From: Acanthosoma haemorrhoidale
Lineage: Eukaryota > Arthropoda > Insecta > Hemiptera > Acanthosomatidae
DNA length: 64,000 nt
Direction: 5' to 3'
Assembly (NCBI GenBank): GCA_930367205.1
Contig: OV884009.1
Span: 82,915,189 to 82,979,188, forward strand
In this document: positions 23,004 to 34,645 of the stretch, piece after piece
Numbering within the stretch: the stretch's first letter is position 1
Layout: each line of letters begins with the position of its first letter
Translations under genes and position numbers: made by a program
The notes under the pieces: generated by a model
Databases searched by the model: none
Told to the model about the DNA's origin: nothing
The model's input: only the letters and a program-made list of their open reading frames with translations

Positions 23004-23756
23004 AATCAAATAGCTTAGCTGCATTTTGTATTGTAAGGTAGCATTTTATAAGAATTAAGAAGTATGGAAAATATCAAGCCAGAAATGGCAATATAATTTA
23101 TTTTTTTGTAAAATAAAAGTTGTCTATTCATGTAAACTTTATATGTCTATCCATAGATGAATTAAATAGAAAGTATACATAATAACATTATTTTTATGCT
23201 TATCTAATTAATATTTGGTGGCAAGTTACGCCCTATTAAAATTTAATCACCAAATTTTTAAGTAAAAAATGTTGACGATTATGTTATCAGGTACGCTATT
23301 TGGTTAATGTATGGGTACATGGTTATAAAAGCCTGCAAAAAATGTATATATTATCTATAAGTCAAACTATATAACTATCAATTTAATCAGATACATTATT
23401 ACAAAATAACATTATGTTATTATCTGTTAATGATAATATAAACATCAAAATTTAACACAGAAAATATCTGATGAGTACAAATGGTGATTCAAAAGTGGTA
23501 TGTGTTGAGCTAAATGGGCTGTAAATTTCAATTAGTTTTTTATTTCAGCAATGTAAATAATCATGTCAATTTTATTACAATAACGATTCGATTCTATTTT
23601 ATAAATCCACACATATTTCATTCATTTAATGTTTCATTAGTAAAATTTAAAAATTATATATAAAGATAATTTTCTGGTACAGGAAAATAAATAATAAACA
23701 CGATTTATCTACTGGTAAAACAAAAGATGCACACTTTAACTCTATCGAAACTTAAA

Positions 23757-23904
23757 CATGGTACAGTGGGTTAAAATATTCACTTCACACTACGAAGGTT
23801 CTGAGTTCAAATCTTAAGATAAACAGTGGAATTTTCTTTCACTTGAAGCACTTTGAATTAGGATAGTTTGCTTAGTACATGAGGGAGGGGCTAGACATTG
23901 AAAA
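23757..23904 (+). repeat. tRNA-derived SINE-like sequence (copy 2)
   Basis: Duplicate of 11713-11860 with the same A-box-like and B-box-like motifs. It came with the segmental duplication, not by separate insertion. Confidence 0.4.
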
Positions 23905-25550
23905 AATAACAACATAGCCTAATACAAATAAAATGATAATTATAGGGTAGTCAATTTTTAGTTTATTAAAATTAAAGAGATAATACAAAATTAGGTACTA
24001 ATTCTGGCCAGAAATTTTTTAAATTAAAATTTGGTTTCTAAATCTGTAATCGTTATATTTTTCAAACAGCTCGGTGGGGCTCTTGCAGTTTCTATTAGCT
24101 GAAATTATCTCTAGTTGATATTCTTTTTCATAGATATTTCATCAAACATTTGTCTCCAGATTTTTAAACACAATATTATACTTCATTAAAACATCCAGAG
24201 AAATCTTCAACACTAAGTGGTATAAATTATATATGACTGTGAGTAAGACAAGAATGTAACTATGCAAACTAATAAGTGGCTCCAAATGTCATCGGAATGT
24301 ATCAGATTCTTGCTTGAGATAGTAAGAAATCAATAGTTGCAATCACATACAACCCAAGAGCAAATTCACAGGATTGTAAAATACTGCACTTGGAAATGGT
24401 TTCTTTCATTTTAGCGTATTAAAATAGCAGCCTTGTATGGAATCCCGAAGGTAAGAGGATAATTGCCCCGGGAACCCAAGAACAGGGTAGAAAGAATTGT
24501 AAAGTCCTGGACAAAAATGCTAGTATATACAATAACACACTCGTGTATTATCAAACAGCTGCTAAATACTATAGCAATATCCCATTTAATGTTTATAACA
24601 AACATAATTTAATTCATAAAAATATCTTACACTGATTGTTAGTAATCAGTTTGCTAGTAAGTGAAGGTTATTAAAAATATGTTTTAAGATAAAATGATAT
24701 TACTAAAATTTAATATGATCTTACAATATCATTCTAGCTACCACTTTTTTTTTTTATCATCCCTACCTCCAATCAGTAACAAAACCGTGAAATTGCATGA
24801 GAGTGACCCTAGCTAAATGCTATACAGTGACTATTCCAGCTCAGTTTGGGATTCTATCTTTCCACCTTTTCTCCAGTTTTATTATTATATTAAAACGCTT
24901 ATTTTTTAGCCCTGTTTTAGTTCTTACAGGTTATATGCATACATCCCTATGTATTTTCTTTTCACCCGACGGTCTCACATCCCCATTGCCAAATGTTTAC
25001 CTGGACCATTTGGGGATAATTGTACACAATTTCATATTTAATTTATCTTCCCCCGTTTCCTTTCTAAACTGTCACCACCTCATTTTGTTTCTCTGGATCT
25101 GTTGTTGACATGCACTGTAAATCTATAAACTGTCCTTAACAAAAATTTATAAACATAATATCCTATATTTTCCCTTCAAACAAGCCAATTTCCAAAAACA
25201 ACTTAATATTAAAATCTTGGTTAGCAAGAATATGAAAGTTTTTCATGAATATTTTCTGTTCAAACTAACACTTCATTACAGCTCTGAAAGTCGATACAAA
25301 TATTTTCATAAATATGTAAAATTGCTTGAAAAAGAAATATATCATCAAATTTTGTTATAATCTTATTTTGAAGAAAAACTATATATTAGGTAGTTTTATT
25401 AACTATATTTGTGATTCCTATTATTTTAATTTCCACCTGGTAATGTTTTTGTGTTCCAGTTACAGTGATTTTTGTTTCCTACCACTTCTATAATTCCTTT
25501 TATCATCAGATCATTATGAAACAGTAAAAAACTTGGCCTTATTAAAAAAC

Positions 25551-26152
25551 TTTAGTTTATTAAAATTAAAGAGATAATACAAAATTAGGTACTAATTCTG
25601 GTCAGAAATTTTTTAAATTAAAATTTGGTTTCTAAATCTGTAATCGTTATATTTTTCAAACAGCTCGGTGGGGCTCTTGCAGTTTCTATTAGCTGGAATT
25701 AACTCTAGTTGATATTCTTTTTCATAGATATTTCATCAAACATTTCTCTCCAGATTTTTAAACACAATATTAAACTTCATTAAAACATCCAGAGAAATCT
25801 TCAACACTAATGCTGTGGTATAACTTATATATGACTGTGAGTAAGACAAGAATGTAACTATGCAAATTAATAAGTGGCTCCAAATGTCATCGGAATGTAT
25901 CAGATTCTTGCTTGAGATAGTAAGAAATCAATAGTTGCAATCACATACAACCCAAGAGCAAATTCACAGGATTGTAAAATACTGCACTTGGAAATGGTTT
26001 CTTTCATTTTAGCGTATTAAAATATCAGCCTTGTATGGAATCCCGAAGGTAAGAGGATAATTGCCCCGGGAACCCAAGAACAGGGTAGAAAGAATTGTAA
26101 AGTCCTGGAGAAAAATGCTAGTATATACAATAACACACTCATTTATTATCAA
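25551..26152 (+). repeat. Third, partial and more diverged duplication copy
   Basis: Matches 11913-12512 (and 23957-24556) over about 600 bp but with more differences than copies 1 and 2 show to each other, including a short insertion near 25810 (TGCTG) and several substitutions. It starts 12 bp after copy 2 ends, so it looks like the remains of an earlier tandem event at the same place. Confidence 0.85.
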
Positions 26153-27839
26153 TAGAAATCATTTTCAATCTACAGCTACTAAATTATAATTGTGAATTTA
26201 ACAAAACTATATCTGAATTATTGATCTTTTTGATTCTTTCTTGTGTAGTTTCTTACTCCCAGTGTTTTTAATCATCTGCAATAAAAGACAAAATAGATAA
26301 ACATTTTATCCATACAATATAATATACTATTATAGTTTATTTTCCTACAAACAGAGAAAATGTCACTATGAGTGCTGAAAAGTAATTTATGTAATTGGAA
26401 AAAAACTTTATTACTGCTCCCTAGAGTGATTTCTCGCATTCGAATTTATTAACTCGCTCAACTGTTAGCTTAAAAGCTATTTTTCAATTATGTTAACAAC
26501 AATTGTCTTTAATATGACAATAACCCCAAAATAAATTTTTAATATTCTACAATCTAGTTTTTAGAGCCACTAATAGAAATTAAGTAAGCTAAACTATATT
26601 TATCTGTGTAAAAGACTCATATTTAACTCATATTAAAACCTGCTTAATGATATGAAATTCTGATCTCACCAAAGATTGATTACATCTTCTTGTCTGAAAA
26701 AAAATAAAAATTAGATTAGTCAGTATACTGAAACAATAAAACTGATAACATGAAACTCTCAAATGATGATGAGGTATCTTTAACACTGATTTTTTTCTTG
26801 AATTTTTTTATCAATTATTTTTCACTTAATTGAATAATCTGTATAGTTAAGACATATTTATACAGAAAATATGCATTTGTCAAAAATCTTTAGTCTTTAG
26901 ATGCCAGGAAGTGTGAGTATGCTACTTTTTTAGAAAGAGAGCTTATCGATAAACACTATTAATATTTAAATATCTCAACAAGGATATCATTTTAGACAGA
27001 AATAGACTTCACATATAATTGTAGGAGTAGAATATTTAATTACAATTTAAGTTTTTCAACGTTTCAAACTTTAAATATAGTCAGTAATTACAGTTTTAGT
27101 TTGCTTCAATAATGGATCTGAAGAGGATGACATTCTATTGAGCAAATGTTCATCCTTTGTATGGGAGTTCCTTTTTTTATTGCTTTATAAAAAATACTAC
27201 GGATGTATTTGTTTAAATGTGTTTCTAACATTTTTATAACTAATTAGATTGTGTTCCCTGGGACTTCCAGGCTTACTTATGGTTTAAAATATATTATTAA
27301 ACATCTTTACCAGGCTAGGATCTGTACAGAGATAGCTCTAAGATAGAATACCCAACCAGAGACTGATTCGAGGCCGGGCCCTGTCACTATCTTTGCTTTT
27401 TGACTAATAATTGGTGATATTTTTATGGTCAAATTAAGTTTTATTTTAAATTTTTAAATGAATATTTGGTTTGATAGAATATTTAATATAGGTTTAAGCC
27501 TTGGGAATAAAATCAGGAAAACCCCTGAGACCCTTGGGAAATACCACTTCTATGTGGTGTGGGTAGGTGGTTGACCTATAAAAAGCTGAAGAAGAAAGTA
27601 TCTCATTTTTTTTTTCATTTTAATTATTTAAGTGATTTGTAGACATTTATATTAGTTAATATGAAACATTAGAAAGAATAAATTATGCAGTAGGACCATA
27701 TTGAGCCCTGAGATTATATTAATTTAAAAACTATAAAATAAACTGCTATTCCTTATACATTTTTTATGAAGGTCATTTTACCCTTTATAAATAATAAAGT
27801 AAAAATATTTGAACAAAGAATGTAATTATTACAATACTA

Positions 27840-27840
<1 letters not shown>
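26153..27840. other. AT-rich sequence with fragments related to 28838-30050
   Basis: No gene recognised. Three patches are related in the same order and orientation to sequence further right: 26664-26755 to 28838-28930, 27394-27450 to 29126-29170, and more loosely 27660-27830 to 29880-30050. This suggests an old tandem duplication spanning the SIM/zinc-finger gene. Confidence 0.55.
26664..26700 (-). pseudogene. Broken copy of the 5' end of the SIM/zinc-finger ORF
   Basis: On the - strand this reads AAGAAG ATG TAA TCAATCTTTGGTGAGATC, against AAGAAG ATG GGA TCAATCTTTGGTGAGATC at the intact gene (28856). The second codon is a stop, and the rest of the ORF is not present beside it. A CAG acceptor-like site after a T-rich tract directly precedes ACAAGAAG here. 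Confidence 0.6.
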
Positions 27841-27984
<144 letters not shown>

Positions 27985-28451
27985 ATTCCCAAGGATTCAA
28001 AGGACATTAACAAAAAAAATCATAAAAAATAATGGTTGATTTGATTTTAAAATAAAACTTATTGTGACAGTAAAAATAACATTAGAATATATACAGATAA
28101 CTTTCCATTGATCAACGAAAATTCACTTGCGAGAAGAAATTCGGGAAAGAGATTGGGATGGGTAATTTGATATTTTAAATGTTTTACTTTTTGTCTAAAT
28201 AAATACCGCATAGTGAGTATGATAAATATAATCTATTTCAGGCTGATATAGATTATTCCGAGGTGGCATCCCATTATTTCATTTCATTAAAGTAAAGTTA
28301 ATCAATTTTCTACAGGATAGCTAATTTGAAACAGCAGTCTAAGGTGATTATCTGTAAGGTAAGTTGAGTATATTCATTCATATAAGAGACACAACAGAAA
28401 ATCACACAGCATTTAATAGATACAATAATAATAATAAGGAAACTTTTGTTG

Positions 28452-28856
28452 TTACCTATGAATGTCACAGTGGTGAAGAATATCTTCAGCCTTTAGATAT
28501 ATCATGCCACAGAACTCGCAAAGATAATAGTCAGAATCTCTATGAATCTGTTTCACTAAATTGTTTTTTGGGAGTCTCTCTTCTGCACCATTAGTAAGAT
28601 TTATACTTTCATCATCACTTGTTAACTCTATAACATCATTCTCATCAGTTGTTAAGTCTATAACATCATTCTCATCACTTGTTAAGTCTACAATATCCGC
28701 CTCATCACTTGTGAGATCTATTGCTTGTATCAACGGTGGTGCTACGGCAGCAATCTTATTGTCATTTTTATTTCCAAAGTTTAATACGCAAGAGTACAGC
28801 TGTAAATAGATTCCATCTGATGGAGACGTTGTGATCTCACCAAAGATTGATCCCAT
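28452..28856 (-). CDS. Small protein with four tandem SUMO-interacting-like motifs and one C2H2 zinc finger
   Basis: 134 codons from ATG (28856) to stop (28452). Residues about 46-85 carry four hydrophobic-acidic cores at an exact 10-residue period: AIDLTSDE, IVDLTSDE, VIDLTTDE, VIELTSDD. The form [VI]-[VI]-[DE]-L-T followed by acidic residues is that of SUMO-interacting motifs such as those in RNF4 and Arkadia. Near the C-terminus CEFCGMIYLKAEDILHHCDIH fits a C2H2 finger (C-x2-C-x12-H-x3-H). No RING domain or enzyme is visible. The DNA repeat unit is 30 bp, so the array arose by minisatellite-like expansion kept in frame. Predicted role: binding poly-SUMO chains, possibly nuclear (inference). 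A broken duplicate of its 5' end lies at 26664. It could be host or carried by a mobile element. Confidence 0.6.
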   Translation of the reverse strand: MGSIFGEITTSPSDGIYLQLYSCVLNFGNKNDNKIAAVAPPLIQAIDLTSDEADIVDLTSDENDVIDLTTDENDVIELTSDDESINLTNGAEERLPKNNLVKQIHRDSDYYLCEFCGMIYLKAEDILHHCDIHR

Positions 28857-29390
28857 CTTCTTGTCAGGAAAAAAAAAATTAGATTAGTCAGTATACTGAA
28901 ACAATAAAACTGATAATATGAAACACTCAACCAGCTTTGTAATTAGAATTAACTTTTGCATGGAGAGGCAGTTGGTGGAAATGGGGGGGGGGGTACCTGT
29001 GGGCGAGGGATCGATTATATTGGTCTAGCCATATTGGAGGGGAACAGGCTTATGGAAGATAGTACTTACTATATACATGAGAAGTATCAACATTTGCTGT
29101 ATTTTTGTTAATTTAGGCAAAACACTAATAATTGGTGATATTTTTATGGTCAAATTAAGTTTTGAACTAAATAACACCCAGACGAATGTCTTTTTCCAGA
29201 TAAATTAATGAGGAGCCATTTACTCTTGGGATCAATCTGTCCGAATAATGTTTGTTGAGGAAGCACTGGTTGTACTCAGGTAAAGAGTGACTGTACTGGA
29301 GATTTGAACATAGATGTTGGAAGGTGAACAAAAATCATCAGAATATTTTTCCAGATAACTGATATTCTGGATAGTCAACATTGGGCCCAC

Positions 29391-29899
29391 TACATATATT
29401 TTTTTATGAAAGATATTTTAATTTGCAATAATTACTAGATACATAGATCAGTAGCCTTACCCTTTGTTTTTCTATGTCTAGACAGACTTACAACACAAGG
29501 GCGAAAAGATGAAGGATTCTGGTTTTGAAAAAAACACAAAACCCTAAAAAACAACTAATCGGATTAGCCGTGCAATATATGTTTGGAGTGACTTTCCTCA
29601 GCACTGGATGATTATGATCTAGACATATATTTTTTATAATGTAAACTGACCTTTTTCTACAAAACTCTATTCATAACTACATATAAAACCAGGCACCAGG
29701 TTACCAGTTGGAAAAAACAGATATATAGAGTGAGGCATAGTGGTGCAGCTGCCAATAAATAGCAGCCAGTGTGAGAAAGAAGTCAGTTCTGGAGAAACCA
29801 ATTTTATCATAAATCAATGTTTATATTAGGTAACTATTATTTATATTATAAATAACTTTATTTATATTTATCGTAAACATAAAGTTCTACGAAAAAGGC
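29391..29899 (+). repeat. Long inverted repeat, left arm
   Basis: The reverse complement of 31291-31808 matches this arm along its whole length at roughly 80 percent, with an extra ~30 bp inside the left arm near 29840. Shared blocks include TTTTAATTTGCAATAATTA, the CTATGTCTAGACA region and the AATAAATAGCAGCCAGTG region. This could be one arm of a DNA transposon with long terminal inverted repeats, or one of two oppositely oriented copies of a repeat. Confidence 0.8.
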
Positions 29900-31290
29900 A
29901 AATTTGTTAACTAGGACCATATAGAACCTCGATATCATATTAAATGAAATCTTATAAAATGAACAATTATTCATTTTAACTTTTCACAAATTTCCTTTTA
30001 CTCTATATAAATAAGCAAGTAAAATTTTAGCAAAGACAAGATATCTTTATACTATCTTGTATATATAGATATAATAATATATGTTTGTATATCATTATAG
30101 ACATTGAATAAAAGTTAACTTACACTTGAAAAGATACTAATTTATCCAACTGTATGGATACTGAAAGCACTTAATATTCCTCAAAGCACATATGGAATCA
30201 GAAAACTAAGTAATTAAGAATCATAATCCCATAGATTGTAAAAATCAGTTATAACTATAAATGTCTCAATGTATATAAAAGAAACTATAACCTATCCTCA
30301 AAAAAACGTTATGTTTAAAATCAAAATTTAATGATGAACGTTTAAAACATGTAAATCACAGCAAATTACCAACAAATGTAGTAAATCACTTATGAAATGA
30401 GAATGTCAACAAAATTTAAGTTTGAAATTTATTTTACCCCTTGCACAATATAGTGCTTAAATTATAGGATTGCGATATTACCTTTAGACGTTGATCTCAA
30501 GTACTGAAGAAAAATTTGAAAGATAGAAGACCATGTGATAGCTAGCAAGCTGCCTTTAATCATTCATTTCAAATAATAATGCATGTAATTGTTACTAAAT
30601 GTATTACTTAGTATTAAATTATTTTGTTTTTAAATAACACTTAATATTTGTTTTAAACTCGATGAATATAAAAGAAAGGTATGATATATTTTGCAGCCAC
30701 CACTCACAATACGAACATCGCTGTTCATATATGCATTTACTGACTGGTATTTACTTATTTACTTATTTTATATATATATAAATATTTACTGATAGAGTGC
30801 ATTCATTGTTAAATTGGTATTTAAGCAAAAAACTCAACGTGCAAAATGCAGCATGTTGATGTGATATAAGTCCAATTACAAGAACAGCGGTGTACATACT
30901 GTCATTTAAAATGAAATATATGATTCCTTAGTACCAAGTAAATGTTTCCGATCTCGTTTTCTGAGTATTGTCCAGTTAAAACATGTGTTTAGCCGATGAT
31001 AATTTAATGGTAAAAATTTATAACCTTTTAAAAATAGGATGTTTACTCTATATTATTGATTTTCATCATTGTAATAGCGTCTTGGAATTAATAGTAGTGT
31101 CAAGAGGTTTTTACTATGAAAAAACCTCCGTCCCATGAGTGAACCATTAGCCCCTCCGGTTCCGTATGTGGAAGGATACTTTGGGCGGGAACGTTTTGTA
31201 GCCAAGTGGCAAGGCTGTGCGTGTGTAACCAAATTGGTCAGGAAGGTTTCTTCCAACTGCCACGTAGACAGCGCGTGGTGAACAGCGAAG
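29900..31290. other. Central region between the long inverted repeats
   Basis: About 1.4 kb, mostly AT-rich. A GC-richer block at 31080-31290 contains a 67-codon - strand ORF (31256-31053) with no recognised domain. No transposase motif seen. Confidence 0.45.
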
Positions 31291-31808
31291 TTTTGTTTTT
31301 TTTGTAGAACTTTATGTATAAAATAAGTAATAGTTACCTAATACAAACATTGATTCTATGATGAAATTGTCTTAGTTTTTGTGGATTAGGTTGGTTTCTC
31401 CTGAACTGACTTCTTTGCCTCACTGGCTGCTATTTATTGGCAGCTCCACCACTATCCCTCAAGATATATATCTGTTTTTTTCCCCACAGGTATTGGTGCC
31501 TATACTCTATATGTAGTTATGAATAAATTTTTGTAGAAAAAGGTCAGTTTACACAATAAAAAATATATGTCTAGATCACAGCCACACAGTGCTGAGGAAA
31601 GTCGTACCAAACATATATAGCACGGATAATCCAACTAGTTTAATTTTTAGGGTTTCATTGTTTTTTTTCAAACCAGAAAGAATCCTTCATCTTTTCACCC
31701 TTGTGTATATCTGTGTCTAGACATAGAAAAACAAAGGGTGAGGCTACTGATCCATGCATTAAGTAATTATTGCAAATTAAAACATCTTCGATAAAAAATA
31801 TACATATA
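31291..31808 (-). repeat. Long inverted repeat, right arm
   Basis: Reverse-complement partner of 29391-29899. The match runs to about 31808, where the left arm's outer end also stops, so the outer boundaries coincide and the pair could mark the two ends of one ~2.4-kb element. No clear target duplication could be fixed because both outer ends are AT-rich. Confidence 0.8.
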
Positions 31809-32045
31809 TATATGCAATGAAAGTGTTCTCTCTTTAATTTGAATTTGCCGCGCTGCTTCCACTTGCCCTCACCAGATGAAGCAGTGGTATCAGATAGAGA
31901 AGGTTATGTTAGGTAACAAAACATGTAAATCGAGAAGTGATAGTACTTAACTGTAATTGTCGTTTCTTTGTTTGCAGAGAAACTGGTTTCAGTTTATTCA
32001 CCCCACCTTCAATAATTGTCTTACAAAACGACAATAGGAGTTTTA

Positions 32046-32285
32046 ATGGCGAAAAGACTGCAATTCACCTTTAACTTTGTGGGATCACCGAAGGATGAGA
32101 AGATAAATGTTCTCTCAATAACCTCAATTAAAACAGAGGAAAACCAAGAATATGCGTTGCACCAAGAGAAAAGCTTTATGAGTGATCATGAAGAATTGTC
32201 TAAGACACTTATTTATAAAAGATTGAGAAACAGTTTTACTCAAAGAGGTCAAGAAGAGAGTGTGGACTACATTAACAGAAAATGA
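32046..32285 (+). pseudogene. N-terminal gag fragment of the gypsy element
   Basis: Reads from ATG as MAKRLQFTFNFVGSPKDEKI and stops at a TGA after NRK. More gag-like sequence follows in other frames up to the ORF at 32462, so this is the broken start of gag. Assignment rests mainly on position. Confidence 0.5.
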
Positions 32286-32461
32286 AAACAATATATTTTG
32301 ATGAATAAGGTAATGTAATGTTTGATAATTTATATTCAGAACAAGTAGTGAATAAAGATAAGATAGTTGAATCCACACAAAATAAAGAGAATGAGCTAAA
32401 TTTAAAACATATAGCAGAGAAGTTTACATGTAAACACTCAAATGCTAAATAGTGGCTAGAG

Positions 32462-33106
32462 ATGTTTGAGAAAGAATGTAGAAGATGTGGAATCAATGAA
32501 GACAGTAATAAAATTGAGATATTAAGGTTTTTTATGGAAAAATCATGCTTAGACTGGTACTTGGCAACCATAACAATATTAACAATGGACTCTGTGTGGT
32601 CTGAATGGAAAGAAAAATTTTTGGAAGGACCAGAATGGAGTACGGGAATGCATGCTATATCATATAGGTATAAAGAAGGTCTACTGATGGAATACGCCAT
32701 GAAAAAAGAGAAATTATTGTTAGATATGGATGAGAATATTAGTTCAAAGACATTAGTGATGCTTATAGCAGCAGGTTTACCTGAGTTCATTAGAAATAAG
32801 TTAGATAAGGAAAAATGTGAGAATTCAACCAAATTATTTCATGAAATTAGAAAATGTGAGGGTCTAGTGAACAAAAATAATTTTATAAAAAAGAAAGAGG
32901 AAAAAATGTTTAGTAAACACAAATTTAAAGAGAAAAAGCCATGCAATAATTGTGAACAATTAAACAAAGGTATCAGGTATCATCCAGAAGCTTCATGCTG
33001 GTTTAAAAAGAGAGACAAAAATGAAACTAGAATAATAGGAAGCAACTCAGTATTAGAAGTAGATCTAAATGCAGAACAAAAAACGAATAATCACACCATT
33101 GATTAA
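32462..33106 (+). pseudogene. Gag capsid/nucleocapsid region of the gypsy element
   Basis: 214-codon open frame. An upstream in-frame TAG (about 32450) separates it from the preceding frame. It contains a capsid-like helical stretch (LRFFMEKSCLDWYLATITI; WSEWKEKFLEGP) and near its end CNNCEQLNKGIRYHPEASC, a CxxC...HxxxxC zinc-knuckle-like motif. It overlaps the protease frame at 33069, as expected of a gag-pol boundary. Lys/Glu/Asn-rich composition reflects the AT-rich base content. Confidence 0.7.
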
Positions 33107-33347
33107 AGTAAAAATATTATTAGAAGAGAAGTTACAGGTAAATGGGGCATATGATCCAGGATCCCAAGTCTCTCTAATAAATTCAAAATTAATTAAGATA
33201 AAGAAAAAAACAGAAGACGTAAATAAGATATATTTAAAAACAGTCAATGGTGTGACACAAACAAAAGGTTTAGTAACCATAAAAGTGAAAATGTTTGACA
33301 TAGAAAAATATGTTGATGTGTTCATTGTAGAGAGAGATGATTTTTAG
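33069..33347 (+). pseudogene. Retroviral-type aspartic protease remnant
   Basis: Contains GAYDPGSQVSLIN at the place where retroelement proteases have a D[ST]G active site. Here a Pro replaces Ser/Thr, which would be expected to impair activity. The frame ends at TAG just before a GLDIIKKF-like end of the domain that continues after the stop. Confidence 0.65.
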
Positions 33348-33359
33348 GATTTTCTAATA

Positions 33360-33980
33360 GGATTAGATATTATAAAAAAATTTAGATTAATTCAAAATGA
33401 GAATCTACAAATATTACAGAAGAAAGAAGATGAAACAGGAAATACTGAGAAAAAGAGACCCTATAGATGCACTAAAGCAGATAAGAAGGAAATGGAAGAT
33501 CAGGTGGCACAATTATTACAAAATGATTTAATTGAATAGTCTGTTTGCAGCCCTCGTGACTCTCACATTCAAACGAGATGGAAACAAACGATCAAGATTA
33601 TGTATAGATTTTTGTGAAATGAACAAACTAGTTATACCACAAGCTCAACCATTCCCATTAATAGATTATTTAATAATACAAACAAGAAACTGCAAATACT
33701 TCACCACACTAGATATAAATTCCGCTTTTTGATCAATTCCATTACGCATTGAAGATAGACAGAAAACAGGATTTGTCACACAAGAAGGGCACTTCCAATG
33801 GACATGCCTACTGTACGGTTTAAAGACATCACCAGCTATTTTCCAAAGAATATTATCCAGCATCTTAAGAAAGCACAATTTAAAAGACTTTTCAGAAAAT
33901 TACATAGATGACATCTTAATTTTTTCGAAATCATTCACAGAACATATAGAAAAAGTAACAAAAGTGTAAATGAAGGTTTC
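33360..33980 (+). pseudogene. Reverse transcriptase region of the gypsy element
   Basis: Pieces in changing frames: KRDGNKRSRLCIDFCEMNKL, FTTLDINSAF (motif A, followed by a TGA where Trp is usual), GFVTQEGHFQWTCLLYGLKT, SPAIFQRILSSILRKHNL and the catalytic YIDDILIFSKSF. The order and the YIDD box are diagnostic of Ty3/gypsy RT. At least three disruptions are visible (near 33538, 33730, 33967). Confidence 0.8.
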
Positions 33981-34239
33981 AGATTAAAATTAAAAAAATG
34001 TGCATTCACAGCAGAATCAGCAAAATACCTTGGACACATAATACAACACAATAAAGGACAACTTAATTTCAATAAAAAACTTTCCAACTCCAAAAGAACA
34101 TCAGACAATTTTTAGGAAAAATTAATTTGTATCATGAGTATATACCAAAAAGCTTGATATTGCTAGATCCACTACATAAATTATTAAGGAAAAATGAAAA
34201 ATTCTTATGGACGGAAGAGTGTGAAAAATCCATTGCAGA

Positions 34240-34645
34240 AGTAAAGAAATGCTATGTTCCCAACCAGTGTTAGAAATATTTGATAATGATTCACCAATAA
34301 GAATTTATACAGTTACGTCTCTAGAAGGTATTGGTGCTGTTTTGAAACAAGTACAAAACAATGGAAAAGAAAAGCCAGTAGCACGTTTCAAAAAAATTAA
34401 GCGAACCACAAAAAAGAAAAAAAGCAATTTATTTAGAATGTTTGGCAATCAAAGAGGCATTAAAATATTGGCAACGCTGGTTAATTGGAAGAAAATTCAT
34501 TGTATTTTCAGATCACAAACCATTAGAAAATTTAAACATAAGAGCAAGAATGGATGAAGAACTTGGTGAATTAACTTACTATTTGTCACAATACAATTTT
34601 GAAATTAAATACATTCCGGGAAAGGATAATACCGAAGCATTTTTT
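34240..34645 (+). pseudogene. RNase H region of the gypsy element
   Basis: Two overlapping frames together show IYTVTSLEGIGAVLKQ (the usual Asp at the start of the motif is replaced by Val), then AIKEALKYWQRWLIGRKFIV and FSDHKPLENL, then LGELTYYLSQYNFEIKYIPG. These are the classic RNase H and connection motifs. Frameshifts near 34390 and 34640. Confidence 0.75.

Larger units (their letters stand above)
18394..25538 (+). repeat. Segmental duplication copy 2 (with LTR retrotransposon)
   Basis: Second copy of 8599-13494. It begins abruptly inside the LINE RT motif-A remnant and ends at ACTTGGCC, as does copy 1 (13494). It retains 2249 bp (19893-22141) missing from copy 1, made up of more LINE sequence and most of an LTR element. 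The duplicated terminal exon, splice acceptor, poly(A) signal and SINE-like element are all intact. Confidence 0.9.

Noticed and set aside
31885..31894. TGGTATCAGA as a primer-binding site for the gypsy element
   Set aside because: It resembles a tRNA-Met-type PBS seen in plant elements, but no LTR end could be shown directly before it and the extended pairing is not convincing.
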